Below are positions 26,415-35,373 of a DNA stretch of 64,000 nt, piece after piece. Position 1 is the stretch's first letter. The number at the start of each line of letters is the position of its first letter. The position numbers and the translations under genes were made by a program. The notes under the pieces are model-generated. The model worked only from the letters and a program-made list of their open reading frames with translations. It was not told where the DNA came from and did no database searches. The stretch covers positions 1-64,000 of the forward strand of contig CALSRT010000006.1 in NCBI GenBank assembly GCA_943788825.1. The letters are read 5' to 3'. This DNA comes from UBA4582 sp002389265. GTDB lineage: Bacteria > Pseudomonadota > Gammaproteobacteria > Pseudomonadales > Azotimanducaceae.

Positions 26415-27311
26415 CGCAGTCGTCTCGACGTGATCGATATGCTCAGGCTGTTGTCGGGCGGCAACAAGGCAGCCAATGACAATCAACCCAGTACCCAGCA
26501 ATGTCATTGCAGTAACAGCCTCAGCGAATATCAGCCAGCCAAGCAATGCGGCCCAGATAAAAGCCGTATACTCTACCGGAATCAAGATAGTAGCCTCAGC
26601 GCGGGCATAAGCCCAAGACAACAATAGCAGTGAAATGATGCCGAGAATAGCCGCCCCTACTAGACCCGGGATCATTGCCGAAGAGGGCATAACAGCCCAG
26701 AACGGTGCAAATAACAGGTACACCGCGACCACAGTTCCATTTTGGAAAAAGGCAATTTCAAAGGGTTTGGCCACCAATGCCTGTTGGCGCTGGAGTATCA
26801 AGTTATAGGCATAAAGCACCGCTGAAACTAAAATGGCGGCCATGCCCTTGCCCATATTCGCACTGTAGTCGCCGCCGAGTTTACCCCCAATAATCACGCC
26901 TGCGCCGGCTAACCCCAACAAGGATGCGAGCACGGCCTTATTACTCATTTTTTCATTTAACAGAACGACGGCCAGGTACAAGGCGATCAGAGGGGCGATG
27001 AACGACAAGCCGATAGCCTCCGCCAGGGGCACATAAACCAGGCCCCAGAAAAACAGGTAAGCCATCAATGAAGTCACGACACCGCGCCAGATATGTAATT
27101 GAATAATCTGGTTTTTAGGCCAACGTTGGCGCTTCCATAAAAATAGAGCGGTCGCGATGATCAGTGCGATAAGGGTGCGCCATAGCATGGCGTTATAGGA
27201 GCCCATCTCGATAGCGAGCCCCTTCATTAACGCATCCATGCCGGCGAAAGTGGCGATGCCCAGGGTCGCGACACTGAACGGGATAGCGGGGGCGATTCCA
27301 GAATCACTCAT
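26409..27311 (-). CDS. EamA/DMT-family transporter
   Basis: The 300-residue inner-membrane protein has about ten hydrophobic helices in two EamA repeats (about residues 10-140 and 155-285). LIALYLAVVLLNEKMS near residue 120 and the late WLIFAEAVTAMTLLGTGLIVIGC are the conserved helix ends of each repeat. The first repeat (MDALMKGLAIEMGSYNAMLWRTLIA, key residues only) resembles the RhaT/SAM-uptake-like branch. Members export or import small metabolites; the cargo is not evident. The stop codon is embedded in a heptanucleotide repeat, so the C-terminus could vary with slippage. Confidence 0.88.
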   Translation of the reverse strand: MSDSGIAPAIPFSVATLGIATFAGMDALMKGLAIEMGSYNAMLWRTLIALIIATALFLWKRQRWPKNQIIQLHIWRGVVTSLMAYLFFWGLVYVPLAEAIGLSFIAPLIALYLAVVLLNEKMSNKAVLASLLGLAGAGVIIGGKLGGDYSANMGKGMAAILVSAVLYAYNLILQRQQALVAKPFEIAFFQNGTVVAVYLLFAPFWAVMPSSAMIPGLVGAAILGIISLLLLSWAYARAEATILIPVEYTAFIWAALLGWLIFAEAVTAMTLLGTGLIVIGCLVAARQQPEHIDHVETTAL

Positions 27312-27370
27312 GATGACATGGTCAGTGGGCTAAGGCAGAACGTTACGAGCATATTTATGTATCACAATGA

Positions 27371-28207
27371 TTAAAGGATGTAGGCATCGCCGGATGCGCG
27401 GACAGTGATTTCACTGATATTAACGCCCCAGGGTTGATTGATGACCGCGACGATTTGATCGGCGAGATAGTCAGGCTCGAGGGCATAGTACTCGATACTG
27501 TTGACATCAGTAGTCTCAATGGGCAACTCACCGTTTTGCATCGCGTCTCGCTGCTGCATATAGCCGGGTGCGTTCTGGCCGAGAATGCCGATCACCGCTG
27601 CCGGGTTGATAATGCCGGCGCCTAGTCCGGTCGCTGGAACGCCAGTTGGTTTGATGACGGTAACCTTGATTTTGCCTTGGGATTCCACACGCAATGAATC
27701 GGACAAGAAATTCACCGCAGCTTTAGTCGCGCCATAGACGCCAGCGCCGACGACAGGAAAATTACTATAAATGGATGACAGGTTGATGATATGGCCCTGT
27801 CCTTGATTGATCATGTGATCGTGTGCCGCCATGATGCCATGCATGACGCCTTTGAAGTTAATGTCAATACAACGATTCCACGCAGGTGCGGCAATGGCGT
27901 GATCTGCATGAAAAGCGAGGGGCATGATCCCGGCGTTGTTGATCCAGACGTCGATACGACCAAAATGATCGATAGCGTGGTTCGCTAAGGCCTGCATCTG
28001 CTCGAGATGAGTCACGTCGGTGACAAGGCTTGTGACGCTGCCGCCAGCGGCTTTTATTGTGTTTTCAGTGACTTCTAACTCTGCCCGATCGATGTCTGCA
28101 CAGACCATCTGTGCGCCAAGGGCAGCTGCCTTGATGCTGACCAGTCGGCCAAAACCGCTGGCAGCGCCAGTGATGACAATAACTTTATTGACGATATGTT
28201 CATTCAT
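27371..28207 (-). CDS. Short-chain dehydrogenase/reductase
   Basis: The 278-residue classical SDR has GAASGFGRLVS (about residues 13-23), CADIDRAE (an acidic residue favouring NAD), NNAGIMPLA (about 89-97), the serine in NLSSIYSN and YGATKAAV (Tyr about 155, Lys 159). The C-terminal third, with a proline-rich GVPATGLGAGIINPAAV loop, is divergent and probably shapes the substrate pocket. A Met four codons upstream (28219) is an alternative start; 28207 has GAGA at a suitable distance. It is flanked by a transporter and an M20-like protein on the same strand. Substrate unknown. Confidence 0.88.
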   Translation of the reverse strand: MNEHIVNKVIVITGAASGFGRLVSIKAAALGAQMVCADIDRAELEVTENTIKAAGGSVTSLVTDVTHLEQMQALANHAIDHFGRIDVWINNAGIMPLAFHADHAIAAPAWNRCIDINFKGVMHGIMAAHDHMINQGQGHIINLSSIYSNFPVVGAGVYGATKAAVNFLSDSLRVESQGKIKVTVIKPTGVPATGLGAGIINPAAVIGILGQNAPGYMQQRDAMQNGELPIETTDVNSIEYYALEPDYLADQIVAVINQPWGVNISEITVRASGDAYIL

Positions 28208-28264
28208 AATAATTCTCATTCTCTTATTGGATCAAAAGGAACCTGCGATGCTGCTGCCTGGTGA

Positions 28265-29860
28265 CTATTGCTCGCTCGCTGCATAGATCATATCGACATA
28301 GGCCTTCTCTATATCAGCGAGACCTTTGACGGCGCTGCCGGGCGTCGGCTCAATGAGAAAAAACTCGTTGGGCGCATGAGCGCCATTGCCGTAGCCGAGC
28401 CCCGCAGGCACCAGCGGCAGACCTAAGCGATCGGTAAATTGGTAGAAGGGTGCGCTGCCAGGAATGCGCGGTTGAATCGCGAGACCTTGGGTATATTTGT
28501 TGTAGACGCTGATTGTTGCTTGCACCAAGGGTGCCGCCACGGAAGTTTGGGCGGCGGGATAGCCTGACAGCTTACGAATGGTGATGTCCTGAAAGCCGCC
28601 GGCATCTAGATGGCGGCGGATCTTGGCCAGCGCCTCGTCGGGATCAATACCTACCGGTAAACGTGAATCCATCTTTGCCGTGGCAATGTGGGGCAGTATG
28701 GTCTTGGTGCCTTCACCGGTATAACCGGACCACAGACCGTCAACGTTCAGAGATGGTTGATACAGCGATTCGACGATCGCGTCGCGGCCGTGCATATCGT
28801 CTATCCAGCGCGCCACCCCAAGAGATGCCTGGATTCGGGCTTCATCGTATTGTGCCGCTGCGCCGTTGATCAATTCCTGCTCCTCGGTGGTTGGCGGTCG
28901 AATGCCGTCATAGTAGCCGGGCACCAGGATAGTATTACCCTCGGCTGTTGTGAGGCTGGCAATGGCTTGTATCAGACGCAGAGTCGGAGAGTCGACGATG
29001 GCTTTGTAAGAGCCATGAATCTCAGCAGTCTGTGGCCCGCCCCAGGGGCCACCACGGGATTCAAGTTCAAAATAGAGGATGCCCTTGACGCCCAGCAACA
29101 TGCTGGCATTACCGTCCGGACGCTGTACGGCCATGGGAAACAGAACGCCATCGGCCTGCCTCATTCGCGCTTCATAGGCATCAACGATTTGGGGGTAATG
29201 AGGTGAGCCAAGTTCCTCTTCGCCTTCAGCGGCGATCATCAGGTTGACTGGCAAGGTGCCGGTGACAGCAATGATGGATTCGAGAGCGTTCAGAAAGGCG
29301 CGTTCTGGCCCTTTTTGATTTACCGCGCCTCGGGCCATGATCACTTTGCCATACTCATGGTCGAGAATATTGGCTTCGAACGGCGGGCTGTCCCAATCAT
29401 CGGGATTGACCGGCTGGACGTCATACATCATGTAGACCAGCAAGGTTTTTTCAGCGCCGGCGTCAAAGTATCCCCACACACCCGGGTGGCCGTCAGTAGG
29501 GATCAGCGCAGTTTCTTGAAAGCCGATGTCGGCCAGATCATCCCGGACCATCTCAGCCATAGCCTGAATGCCTTGGTTCTGGGCGCTGATCGAAGGTTGG
29601 CGCAACCAGCGTTGCAGGGCACCAATGTGCGCGGGTAGGGCACTATCGATATGGGCATAGATGGTTTGGTGGTCGCCGGTGTATGCCGCTACTGCGGAGG
29701 GATCAAAGGCCTTGTCGGTGTCGATGGTAAACACCGGGCGCTGAATAGCCGGCGCAGTCGTCGAGTTTTCCTGGTGCTCTGCAGAATGCTTGCCGCCGTC
29801 GCAGGCGGCTAGCAAAAATAGTGAAATTGCGACTAACGGAAAAAAGTGCTGTGTTTTCAT
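28265..29860 (-). CDS. M20-family peptidase-like lipoprotein with altered metal ligands
   Basis: The 531-residue protein starts with a lipoprotein signal (LFLLAACDGG, lipid cysteine about residue 20). It follows the M20 dipeptidase plan, with the EGEEELGSPHYP block near residue 215 and the late YGNGAHAPNEFF block near residue 495 intact. The first metal-ligand motif, normally GHxDVQP, reads MMYDVQPVNP, so the histidine is replaced by methionine. The bridging position, normally RGxxDDKGP, reads RGAVNQKGP, so the aspartate is replaced by asparagine. It may be a binding protein, or use a different metal set. It lies just downstream of an M3 peptidase on the same strand, which suggests a peptide-related job. 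Confidence 0.85.
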   Translation of the reverse strand: MKTQHFFPLVAISLFLLAACDGGKHSAEHQENSTTAPAIQRPVFTIDTDKAFDPSAVAAYTGDHQTIYAHIDSALPAHIGALQRWLRQPSISAQNQGIQAMAEMVRDDLADIGFQETALIPTDGHPGVWGYFDAGAEKTLLVYMMYDVQPVNPDDWDSPPFEANILDHEYGKVIMARGAVNQKGPERAFLNALESIIAVTGTLPVNLMIAAEGEEELGSPHYPQIVDAYEARMRQADGVLFPMAVQRPDGNASMLLGVKGILYFELESRGGPWGGPQTAEIHGSYKAIVDSPTLRLIQAIASLTTAEGNTILVPGYYDGIRPPTTEEQELINGAAAQYDEARIQASLGVARWIDDMHGRDAIVESLYQPSLNVDGLWSGYTGEGTKTILPHIATAKMDSRLPVGIDPDEALAKIRRHLDAGGFQDITIRKLSGYPAAQTSVAAPLVQATISVYNKYTQGLAIQPRIPGSAPFYQFTDRLGLPLVPAGLGYGNGAHAPNEFFLIEPTPGSAVKGLADIEKAYVDMIYAASEQ

Positions 29861-29909
29861 AGGGTGGTTTTCCGATGAGTGAAAGTGTCAATCCTGGCCT
29901 GGTAACGCC

Positions 29910-31949
29910 TCAGGTGCTGGAGGTCGTCAACAGGCCACGCTTCCTCAGTAATGGCTCAACGGCTGGCGCTCGACCTCGAAAAGCCTGGTAAAGACCCATG
30001 GCTTCAGCGGTACCGCCACGTTCTAGTACATTCTGACGAAATGATAGTGCCGTGGCGGGATCAAAGATGCCATTTTCCTTGAAGGCCTCAAAGCCATCAG
30101 CATCTAGCACCTCGGCCCAGATATACGCGTAATAGCCTGCGGAGTAATTATCCTCGGCAAATATATGCTGAAAATAGCCCGAGTTGTATCGAGGCCCAAC
30201 CACATCGATTAAGTTGATGGCGGCCATGGCTTTGGCTTCAAATTCGTCGACCCCCAGCATCGTGGGGGCTTCGAGCCCGGACCAGGCCATATCCAGATAC
30301 GAGGCAGCGAGATATTCCGTCGTGGCAAAGCCTTGGTTAAAAGTATCCGCGGCGAGCAGCTTGTCGATCAAAACGTCGGGTATGGTCTCGCCGGTGTCCA
30401 CATGTCTGGCATAGTTGCGCAAGACGCTTGGCTCGGTGGCCCAATGCTCCATGATCTGCGATGGCAACTCAACGAAGTCTTGCTTTACATTTGTGCCAGA
30501 CTGGCTCTCATATCGCACCTGACTCAATAGCCCGTGTAAGCCATGACCGAACTCATGAAACAGTGTGCGGACCTCGTCCATCGTTAACAGGCAGGGTGTG
30601 GATTTTGGAAAGTTGCAGCAATTGACCACGATAGGTCGAACGCTGGCGTCCAGGTTGGATTGGGCCCGAAATTCACTCATCCAGGCGCCGCCTTGTTTGG
30701 TGGGCCGCATAAAGTAATCTACCAGAAACAAACCGATCAGTGAGCCATCGGCATCCTTGACCTGGTAACTTAAGACGTCGGGATGATAGACCGGTACGTC
30801 GTTGACCAACTCAAAGGTCAAGCCAAATAGCCGGTGAGCAACATCGAAGGCGCCATCTCGAACGTTTTCAAGTTTGAAGTAGGGTTTTATCTGATCTTCG
30901 TCGAGGGCATAGCGCTCGCTGCGTAACTTCTCGGTGTAATACCACCAGTCCCAGGGGGCCAGTTCGAAATTGTCGCCTCGTTCCTGAATCATGGTCTGCA
31001 GGTCTTGCGCTTCCTGCGCCACCTTTTTTTGGGTAGGTTGCCAGATCTGCCCCAGCAGTTCGCTGACGTTGGCAGGGTTCTTGGCCATGCGGTCATCCAG
31101 CATGTAGTGGGCATGGCTCGAGTAGCCCAACAACTGAGCGCGCTGCAATCGTAGTGTGGCGATCTGGCTGACAAGGGGCTGGTTGTTATTAGCATTGTCG
31201 TTAGCGCCGTTGCGAATATAGGCGCGGTACATTTTTTCCCGGAGTTCCCGTGAGTCGGCAAATTGCAGCAACGGTGTAATTGAAGACCGTGAGACGGTGA
31301 AGACATAGCTGTTGGTTTTGCCGCGCTGCTGCGCTTCAGCCTTGGCAGCCTGCAAAGTCGTTTGGGACAGACCAGCAATATCCTCGGTAGCGTCGATCAC
31401 CAGTTCAAACTCGTTGGTGTCTTTGAGCAGGTTCTGGCTGAATTGGGTCTGCAGTTCTGCCAGAGTTTCATCTAACGCCATGACCTGGTCTCGGGCCTGC
31501 TCTTCAAGGGCAGCGCCGGCACGAACGAATCGAGTGTACGCGTCTTCACAGAGCTTGACCTGATCAGCATCCAGATCGGCCTCAGGCAGGCTCGAGTAGA
31601 CCTGCTTGACCCGCTCAAACAACGCCTGATTATTCAGCAATCGACCTTCGTGTGCGGCATATTTGGGCGCCAGCGCCAGCTCGATGGCTTGTAGCGAGTC
31701 ATTGGTGTCCGATGAGCTTAGATTAGAGAACACCATGCCTGTCTTTGCCAGCAGCGCGCCTGATCGCTCCAGCGCCTCGATGGTGTTCGTGAAGTTCGCA
31801 GGCGCCTGATTCTGAGTGATGCGATCGATCTCGACATTTTGCTCGGCGAATCCTCGTTCAAAGGCTTCGAGGTAATGTTCATTCTGGATACGGTCAAAGG
31901 GTGGGATGCCGTAGGGTGTGTTCCAGTCCTCAAAAAATGGATTGCTCAT
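29910..31949 (-). CDS. prlC: M3-family oligopeptidase (oligopeptidase A type)
   Basis: The 679-residue zinc metallopeptidase has the active-site helix LFHEFGHGLHGLLSQVRYE near residue 465 (HExxH, with a third glutamate ligand further on) and the family blocks LRLQRAQLLGYSSHAHYML and FNQGFATTEYLAASYLDMAW. The length equals that of E. coli oligopeptidase A (about 680). It lacks a signal peptide, so it acts in the cytoplasm, degrading peptides of up to about 20 residues, including cleaved signal peptides. Its start lies upstream of about 120 gene-free bases that must hold the promoter. The M20-like lipoprotein begins 49 bases after its stop. Confidence 0.93.
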   Translation of the reverse strand: MSNPFFEDWNTPYGIPPFDRIQNEHYLEAFERGFAEQNVEIDRITQNQAPANFTNTIEALERSGALLAKTGMVFSNLSSSDTNDSLQAIELALAPKYAAHEGRLLNNQALFERVKQVYSSLPEADLDADQVKLCEDAYTRFVRAGAALEEQARDQVMALDETLAELQTQFSQNLLKDTNEFELVIDATEDIAGLSQTTLQAAKAEAQQRGKTNSYVFTVSRSSITPLLQFADSRELREKMYRAYIRNGANDNANNNQPLVSQIATLRLQRAQLLGYSSHAHYMLDDRMAKNPANVSELLGQIWQPTQKKVAQEAQDLQTMIQERGDNFELAPWDWWYYTEKLRSERYALDEDQIKPYFKLENVRDGAFDVAHRLFGLTFELVNDVPVYHPDVLSYQVKDADGSLIGLFLVDYFMRPTKQGGAWMSEFRAQSNLDASVRPIVVNCCNFPKSTPCLLTMDEVRTLFHEFGHGLHGLLSQVRYESQSGTNVKQDFVELPSQIMEHWATEPSVLRNYARHVDTGETIPDVLIDKLLAADTFNQGFATTEYLAASYLDMAWSGLEAPTMLGVDEFEAKAMAAINLIDVVGPRYNSGYFQHIFAEDNYSAGYYAYIWAEVLDADGFEAFKENGIFDPATALSFRQNVLERGGTAEAMGLYQAFRGRAPAVEPLLRKRGLLTTSST

Positions 31950-32069
31950 GCCGGTTCCTTTGTAAAATAGCTGGTGAATAGATACTGAATAGGGCTAACG
32001 AGTTTGCCAGTATAGTCGGTGATCAGAAATATCCCGGCTTGGAGCCTCGGTTAGATTCCAGATCGCCAT

Positions 32070-32471
32070 TTAATCGATGATACCCGCCGATCGCAACCCA
32101 GCAATTTCGCCGGCAGAAAACTTGAGTACCTGGGCCAATACCGCATCAGTATGCTGACCAAGTTTGGGTGAGTGACTGGATGTCGAGATGTCAATGTTCG
32201 CTCATAAAAACGGTGCGTTTTGTATCAAAAAGGCACCATATTCATCCTGTTGCTCGGTGCATGCCTGTCGTGATCTTACCTGCGGGTGGTCGAACTGGTC
32301 ATCCGGGCTATTGTCCAAGCTGCACGGAACGCCAAATTTGTTCAGCGTCAGCTCGCACTTCTGGGTTGACAGGGACTTGGACCAAATTTCTAGTTCCACG
32401 CCGAAAGCGTTGGTATTGTTGAAATGTCCACCCGCAGCGAATCTTTCATCCCGGAGCATATCTGCGATCAT
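32070..32471 (-). pseudogene. Remnant of a family III CoA-transferase
   Basis: In one minus-strand frame, DMLRDERFAAGG, then KFGVPCSLDN and DHPQVRSRQ recall the CaiB C-terminal half (DxRFAxN..., GVPC, DPQxxAR). A TGA at 32202-32204 interrupts it, and the same frame continues to SPKLGQHTDAVLAQVLKFSAGEIAGLRSAGIID with a TAA at 32070-32072, the usual family C-terminus. The first half of the gene is absent or unrecognisable: upstream in this frame only weakly family-like sequence runs to about 32570. It is a truncated, stop-interrupted gene. An intact paralogue is present at 16847. Confidence 0.72.
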
Positions 32472-32683
32472 AATGCTCGAAACTGACGGCGCATCGGATT
32501 CAAGCTGGGTGCGCAGATGCGCTCTATCGAAGCCGCTGGCGGCGTGGGCGAGGGGTTTGCTCGTCTGGCTCTCCGGTTGGGGCTAACTGCAACCCAGATG
32601 CACAGTCTGCATCTATCCGAATTTTGCCACATGTACTTGAATTGCTGAGCGTCACCGGCTTGGTACCGAAGGCATTCGCAGTC

Positions 32684-33769
32684 TCAACGCTCTTGGGCGT
32701 AAATGTCCCGAAGGATCGACCGCCATTGTGCATACTGAGCTTCGAGGGGACCCTTGAGTTCAATGACACTGCCTTCTAGTAGTGAGATAGTTGGGTGGAT
32801 TTCAGTCTTAAAGGAGTCGGCCAGTTCCCGCAGTTCATCTTCGTTCATCTTGTATTCTTTATAGGTTCGATAGACATCTTCCGTTGCCTCCCAGCTACCG
32901 GAGCGTCGGCGGTTACTCACGGAACCAGTGGTCTTGATTTGATCGTTGTAGGCCAGCAGTTCGTAACTGTAGGTCTGCCAGTAGGGATAGACGGTCTGTA
33001 ATCTGTCAAAGAACAAGTTGAAATGTTCATCCATCAAGTCGGTAAATCGATATTCAGCCTCTCGAATTTTCTTCACTCGTTGATACATTTTATCGTCGAG
33101 TGCGGGTAAGCCCGTGACCTTGATGATGCCTTGTGGGTCTATTGCCAGGTAACGGGCGAAAGCCTGTGGCGCCAAGGCATTGGCATAACGCAGCAAGGAA
33201 GCGCGGACGATCCAGGTGGCGTCAAAGTCAGTGAGCTGGCTTCGGGTTCGATAGATATCGTTGGCTATGCGGTTATACAGGCCTTGGAACGGGTCCTGCC
33301 GCAGTTGCTCATCAACTGCATAAGCTGCAGCCTGAGCTTGCTCACGATAGATGCTGTCAAGCCAGGTGACGCCGCGACTGTCGACCACCTTAACGTGTAA
33401 GGCCAGGTCCAGGGCGGTAGACGTCAGTATGGTCGCGCTGATCTGGAGCTCTGCTGCGACATCCTCACTTGGGCCTACTCGGACCGCGCCCCAGTGGCCT
33501 GATTCAATCAGGCTGTTGCGCAGGATGATTGGCAGATAGTTGGCTTCGGCCTCATGAATAGGTGCGTAGATGCGACTGATTCGGCCGGAGTCCTCAGGTG
33601 CCTGGCCCTGATTCGAGAAGACCGCAATGCTGATGTTGAAGTATGGCGAAGTGGGGATTCCTGCAACAATCAAGGCTTCAGGCGCAGACACTGTGATGGG
33701 AGCTGTCTGGCGTTCAGCGGCGCAGGCGGACAACAGGAACGCGATGGTTAGCAGTGCGGCTCTATTCAT
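32684..33769 (-). CDS. Lipoprotein of unknown function
   Basis: The 361-residue product starts at 33769 with a clear lipoprotein signal (MNRAALLTIAFLLSACAAE, lipobox LSAC). The rest is soluble and mostly helical towards the end, with many charged residues (about 220-361). No named domain is recognised. An early YFNISIAVFSNQGQ stretch and an ISATILTSTALDLALHVKVVDSRG segment recall periplasmic proteins that combine accessory beta sheets, but this is only an impression. Its ATG lies inside the last codons of the lipoprotein gene upstream (8-base overlap), so the two are translationally coupled and probably work together. Confidence 0.8.
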   Translation of the reverse strand: MNRAALLTIAFLLSACAAERQTAPITVSAPEALIVAGIPTSPYFNISIAVFSNQGQAPEDSGRISRIYAPIHEAEANYLPIILRNSLIESGHWGAVRVGPSEDVAAELQISATILTSTALDLALHVKVVDSRGVTWLDSIYREQAQAAAYAVDEQLRQDPFQGLYNRIANDIYRTRSQLTDFDATWIVRASLLRYANALAPQAFARYLAIDPQGIIKVTGLPALDDKMYQRVKKIREAEYRFTDLMDEHFNLFFDRLQTVYPYWQTYSYELLAYNDQIKTTGSVSNRRRSGSWEATEDVYRTYKEYKMNEDELRELADSFKTEIHPTISLLEGSVIELKGPLEAQYAQWRSILRDIYAQER

Positions 33770-34478
33770 CGCTGACCCCCGTTGGATCCTGTCGAAGTCG
33801 ACAGACTTTCTTTTTCTCGAGGGTGTACTCACAAGCGTAGAGCCCTTTGCCTGGAGGGAAGAGCATATACACTCGGTTCAGACTGAAGGACTGACCTATT
33901 TTGGCAGACACCAGTGTGGTTGAGACCATCAAACGTTTACTCGTCAAGGTTTGACCGCCCTTGGCGAGACTGTAGCGGTTGATCACCGTCAGCCCCTCCG
34001 GCAATTGGGTGGCAAACACCAGGTGGCCATTGCTGTCCAGGCCGCAGGATTCCTGACCAATCGCCAGGTCATTGACAGGTGCGAGAAAATCGCAGGTCAG
34101 CGCATAGTCACCACTGCGCTTGACGGAAATATGGTCGATTGATTGGTCAATGGTCAGTACGGTTGACTGCGTGCTGGCATCGGCGAGGGTGCCCAGTTGG
34201 ATGACCGCAGATAAGTCACGCAGGGAGTTGCCTGTTGCTGGCCGTGCGCCATCCCGATCGCGCTTCATCTTTTGCTGTTGGTCGAATTGACTTTGGGCGA
34301 TCTCATACAGGTAACTGAGTCGGTCCTGAGGGTTTTCGGTGTGTTCGTAGTCGATTTCCCAGGAACCGGAGAAATCCGCTAACGGTGCTACTTTGAGTTT
34401 TGGTACTTCTCGGGTTTTACTGGCACAACTTGTCAGGACCGCGATGCATAGAAGACTGGTCGTGATGAGGTTTCTCAT
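33762..34478 (-). CDS. Lipoprotein of unknown function
   Basis: From 34478 the 238-residue protein has a lipoprotein signal (MRNLITTSLLCIAVLTSCASK, lipobox LTSC). The mature part begins DFSGSWEIDYEHTENP, a W-containing strand typical of small beta-barrel or lipocalin-like domains, then a helical region (about 75-105), then several predicted strands. No family is assigned. The longer frame from 34553 has no signal and is not used. Its stop overlaps the start of the next lipoprotein gene, and a perfect palindrome separates it from the HD-domain gene upstream. Confidence 0.78.
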   Translation of the reverse strand: MRNLITTSLLCIAVLTSCASKTREVPKLKVAPLADFSGSWEIDYEHTENPQDRLSYLYEIAQSQFDQQQKMKRDRDGARPATGNSLRDLSAVIQLGTLADASTQSTVLTIDQSIDHISVKRSGDYALTCDFLAPVNDLAIGQESCGLDSNGHLVFATQLPEGLTVINRYSLAKGGQTLTSKRLMVSTTLVSAKIGQSFSLNRVYMLFPPGKGLYACEYTLEKKKVCRLRQDPTGVSDE

Positions 34479-34525
34479 TGAAGAATGGTTGGCCTGAGAA
34501 GTTGAGAAGGGCGGGAACTGCAGGT

Positions 34526-34555
34526 CGATGATCGAGGTCTCGACCTCGATCATCG
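34526..34555. repeat. 14-bp perfect inverted repeat between HD-domain and lipoprotein genes
   Basis: Arms 34526-34539 and 34542-34555 are exactly complementary with only two bases between them. A near-continuous palindrome like this can act as a DNA operator as readily as an RNA hairpin. No T run follows on the minus strand, so it is not a canonical terminator. Confidence 0.85.
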
Positions 34556-34573
34556 CAAGTGGTGGCTTAAATC

Positions 34574-35125
34574 TTAGGCGGCTTTCGCCATTTGGCCGGG
34601 TACTGAGAAAAATTTGTCGATCAGTGGTTTGAAGCTCTCCAGTGAGTCAACCTCGTAAGCGGGGTCAAACGCAGCCTGGTCCCACTCGTCAGTGAACTGC
34701 TCGGCCTTGGCAAACCAGGGCTCGTCTTTGAACTGCAAGCGCAGATCTCGCTCCTTGCCTTGGAAATGGTAGTAATGCTCACCCTGGAAATCCTGATGGG
34801 TGCGAATAATGTGGTAGGCATCATCACTCACATAGGCCTTGATGATCTCCGCGCAGATTTGACCATGGTTGATCACGCTAATGGTCTTGCCAATATCGTG
34901 CAGCAGGCTGAGTAAAACCATCTCGTCCGAAGCGCCGGCTCTGCGCGCCATCGTCGCAGTTTGTAATGAGTGATGCAGCTGGTCGGTGGCGAAACCCAAC
35001 GACACGCCTTCCAATGAAGCTAACATGCCATAGATGCGGTTTGGCATATCTTTGATATGTGGTACATGTTCCTGGCCAATATGTTCCCAGTCAGATTTGG
35101 TACCTTGATCCATTCGAGTAAACAT
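34574..35125 (-). CDS. HD-domain protein, PhnZ/MIOX-like
   Basis: The 183-residue protein has an HD metal site: HHSLQTATMARRAG (about residues 49-62), LLHDIGK with the HD pair at about 80-81, NHGQICAEIIKAYVSD (about 90-105) and IRTHQDFQGEHYYHFQGKERDLR (about 110-132). The HSLQ, LLHDIG, NH and FQ-x-EHYYH order resembles the mixed-valent di-iron oxygenase branch that includes PhnZ and myo-inositol oxygenase better than HD phosphohydrolases. The reaction could therefore be oxygen-dependent C-C or C-P cleavage; this is inference from motif spacing. It is the first gene of a minus-strand run with two lipoproteins. Confidence 0.75.
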   Translation of the reverse strand: MFTRMDQGTKSDWEHIGQEHVPHIKDMPNRIYGMLASLEGVSLGFATDQLHHSLQTATMARRAGASDEMVLLSLLHDIGKTISVINHGQICAEIIKAYVSDDAYHIIRTHQDFQGEHYYHFQGKERDLRLQFKDEPWFAKAEQFTDEWDQAAFDPAYEVDSLESFKPLIDKFFSVPGQMAKAA

Positions 35126-35237
35126 CAGGGGCTCCAGTAATTGTGTTTAAAAACAGGATGATAGTGGGGAATCGTAGTGGGGTCAATTGTGATTGTTAAG
35201 GCTCCGTTGCTTTGCTGACGATGGTGACCAAGATATG

Positions 35238-35291
35238 AACTCGGTATTTTCAGGGGAATCGCTGGCTTATTTTGCTTAAACTCGGTATAAA
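35238..35291 (+). promoter_or_regulatory. Possible promoter region with a direct repeat before the Mo-hydroxylase genes
   Basis: AACTCGGTA occurs at 35238-35246 and again at 35279-35287, each followed by T-rich sequence and TTTTCAG. The second copy overlaps a TATAAA hexamer (35286-35291) that would serve as a -10 element; no strong -35 is visible, which suits activator-dependent control. Spacing of the repeats is 41 bases, close to four helical turns. Confidence 0.35.
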
Positions 35292-35358
35292 TTTTCAGCA
35301 GCAGTTGTAAGCCCTTGTCGCAAAGGACTACGATCTCTATTCGCGCAAAAACAGGAGC

Positions 35359-35373
35359 ATGAAAAAACAATGA
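35359..35373 (+). other. Five-codon leader reading frame (Met-Lys-Lys-Gln-stop)
   Basis: The only good ribosome-binding site here (AGGAG at 35353-35357) is too close to the ATG at 35359 for ideal use and about 12 bases from the real start at 35370. The 35359 frame stops at 35371-35373, overlapping the start of the FAD-subunit gene as ATGA. It could couple translation of the downstream gene, or be chance. Confidence 0.3.

Noticed and set aside
30989..31378. A 129-codon alternative frame within the M3 peptidase gene
   Set aside because: It is a same-strand shifted frame of a gene whose full-length product has the HExxH site; low-complexity composition shows it is a shadow.
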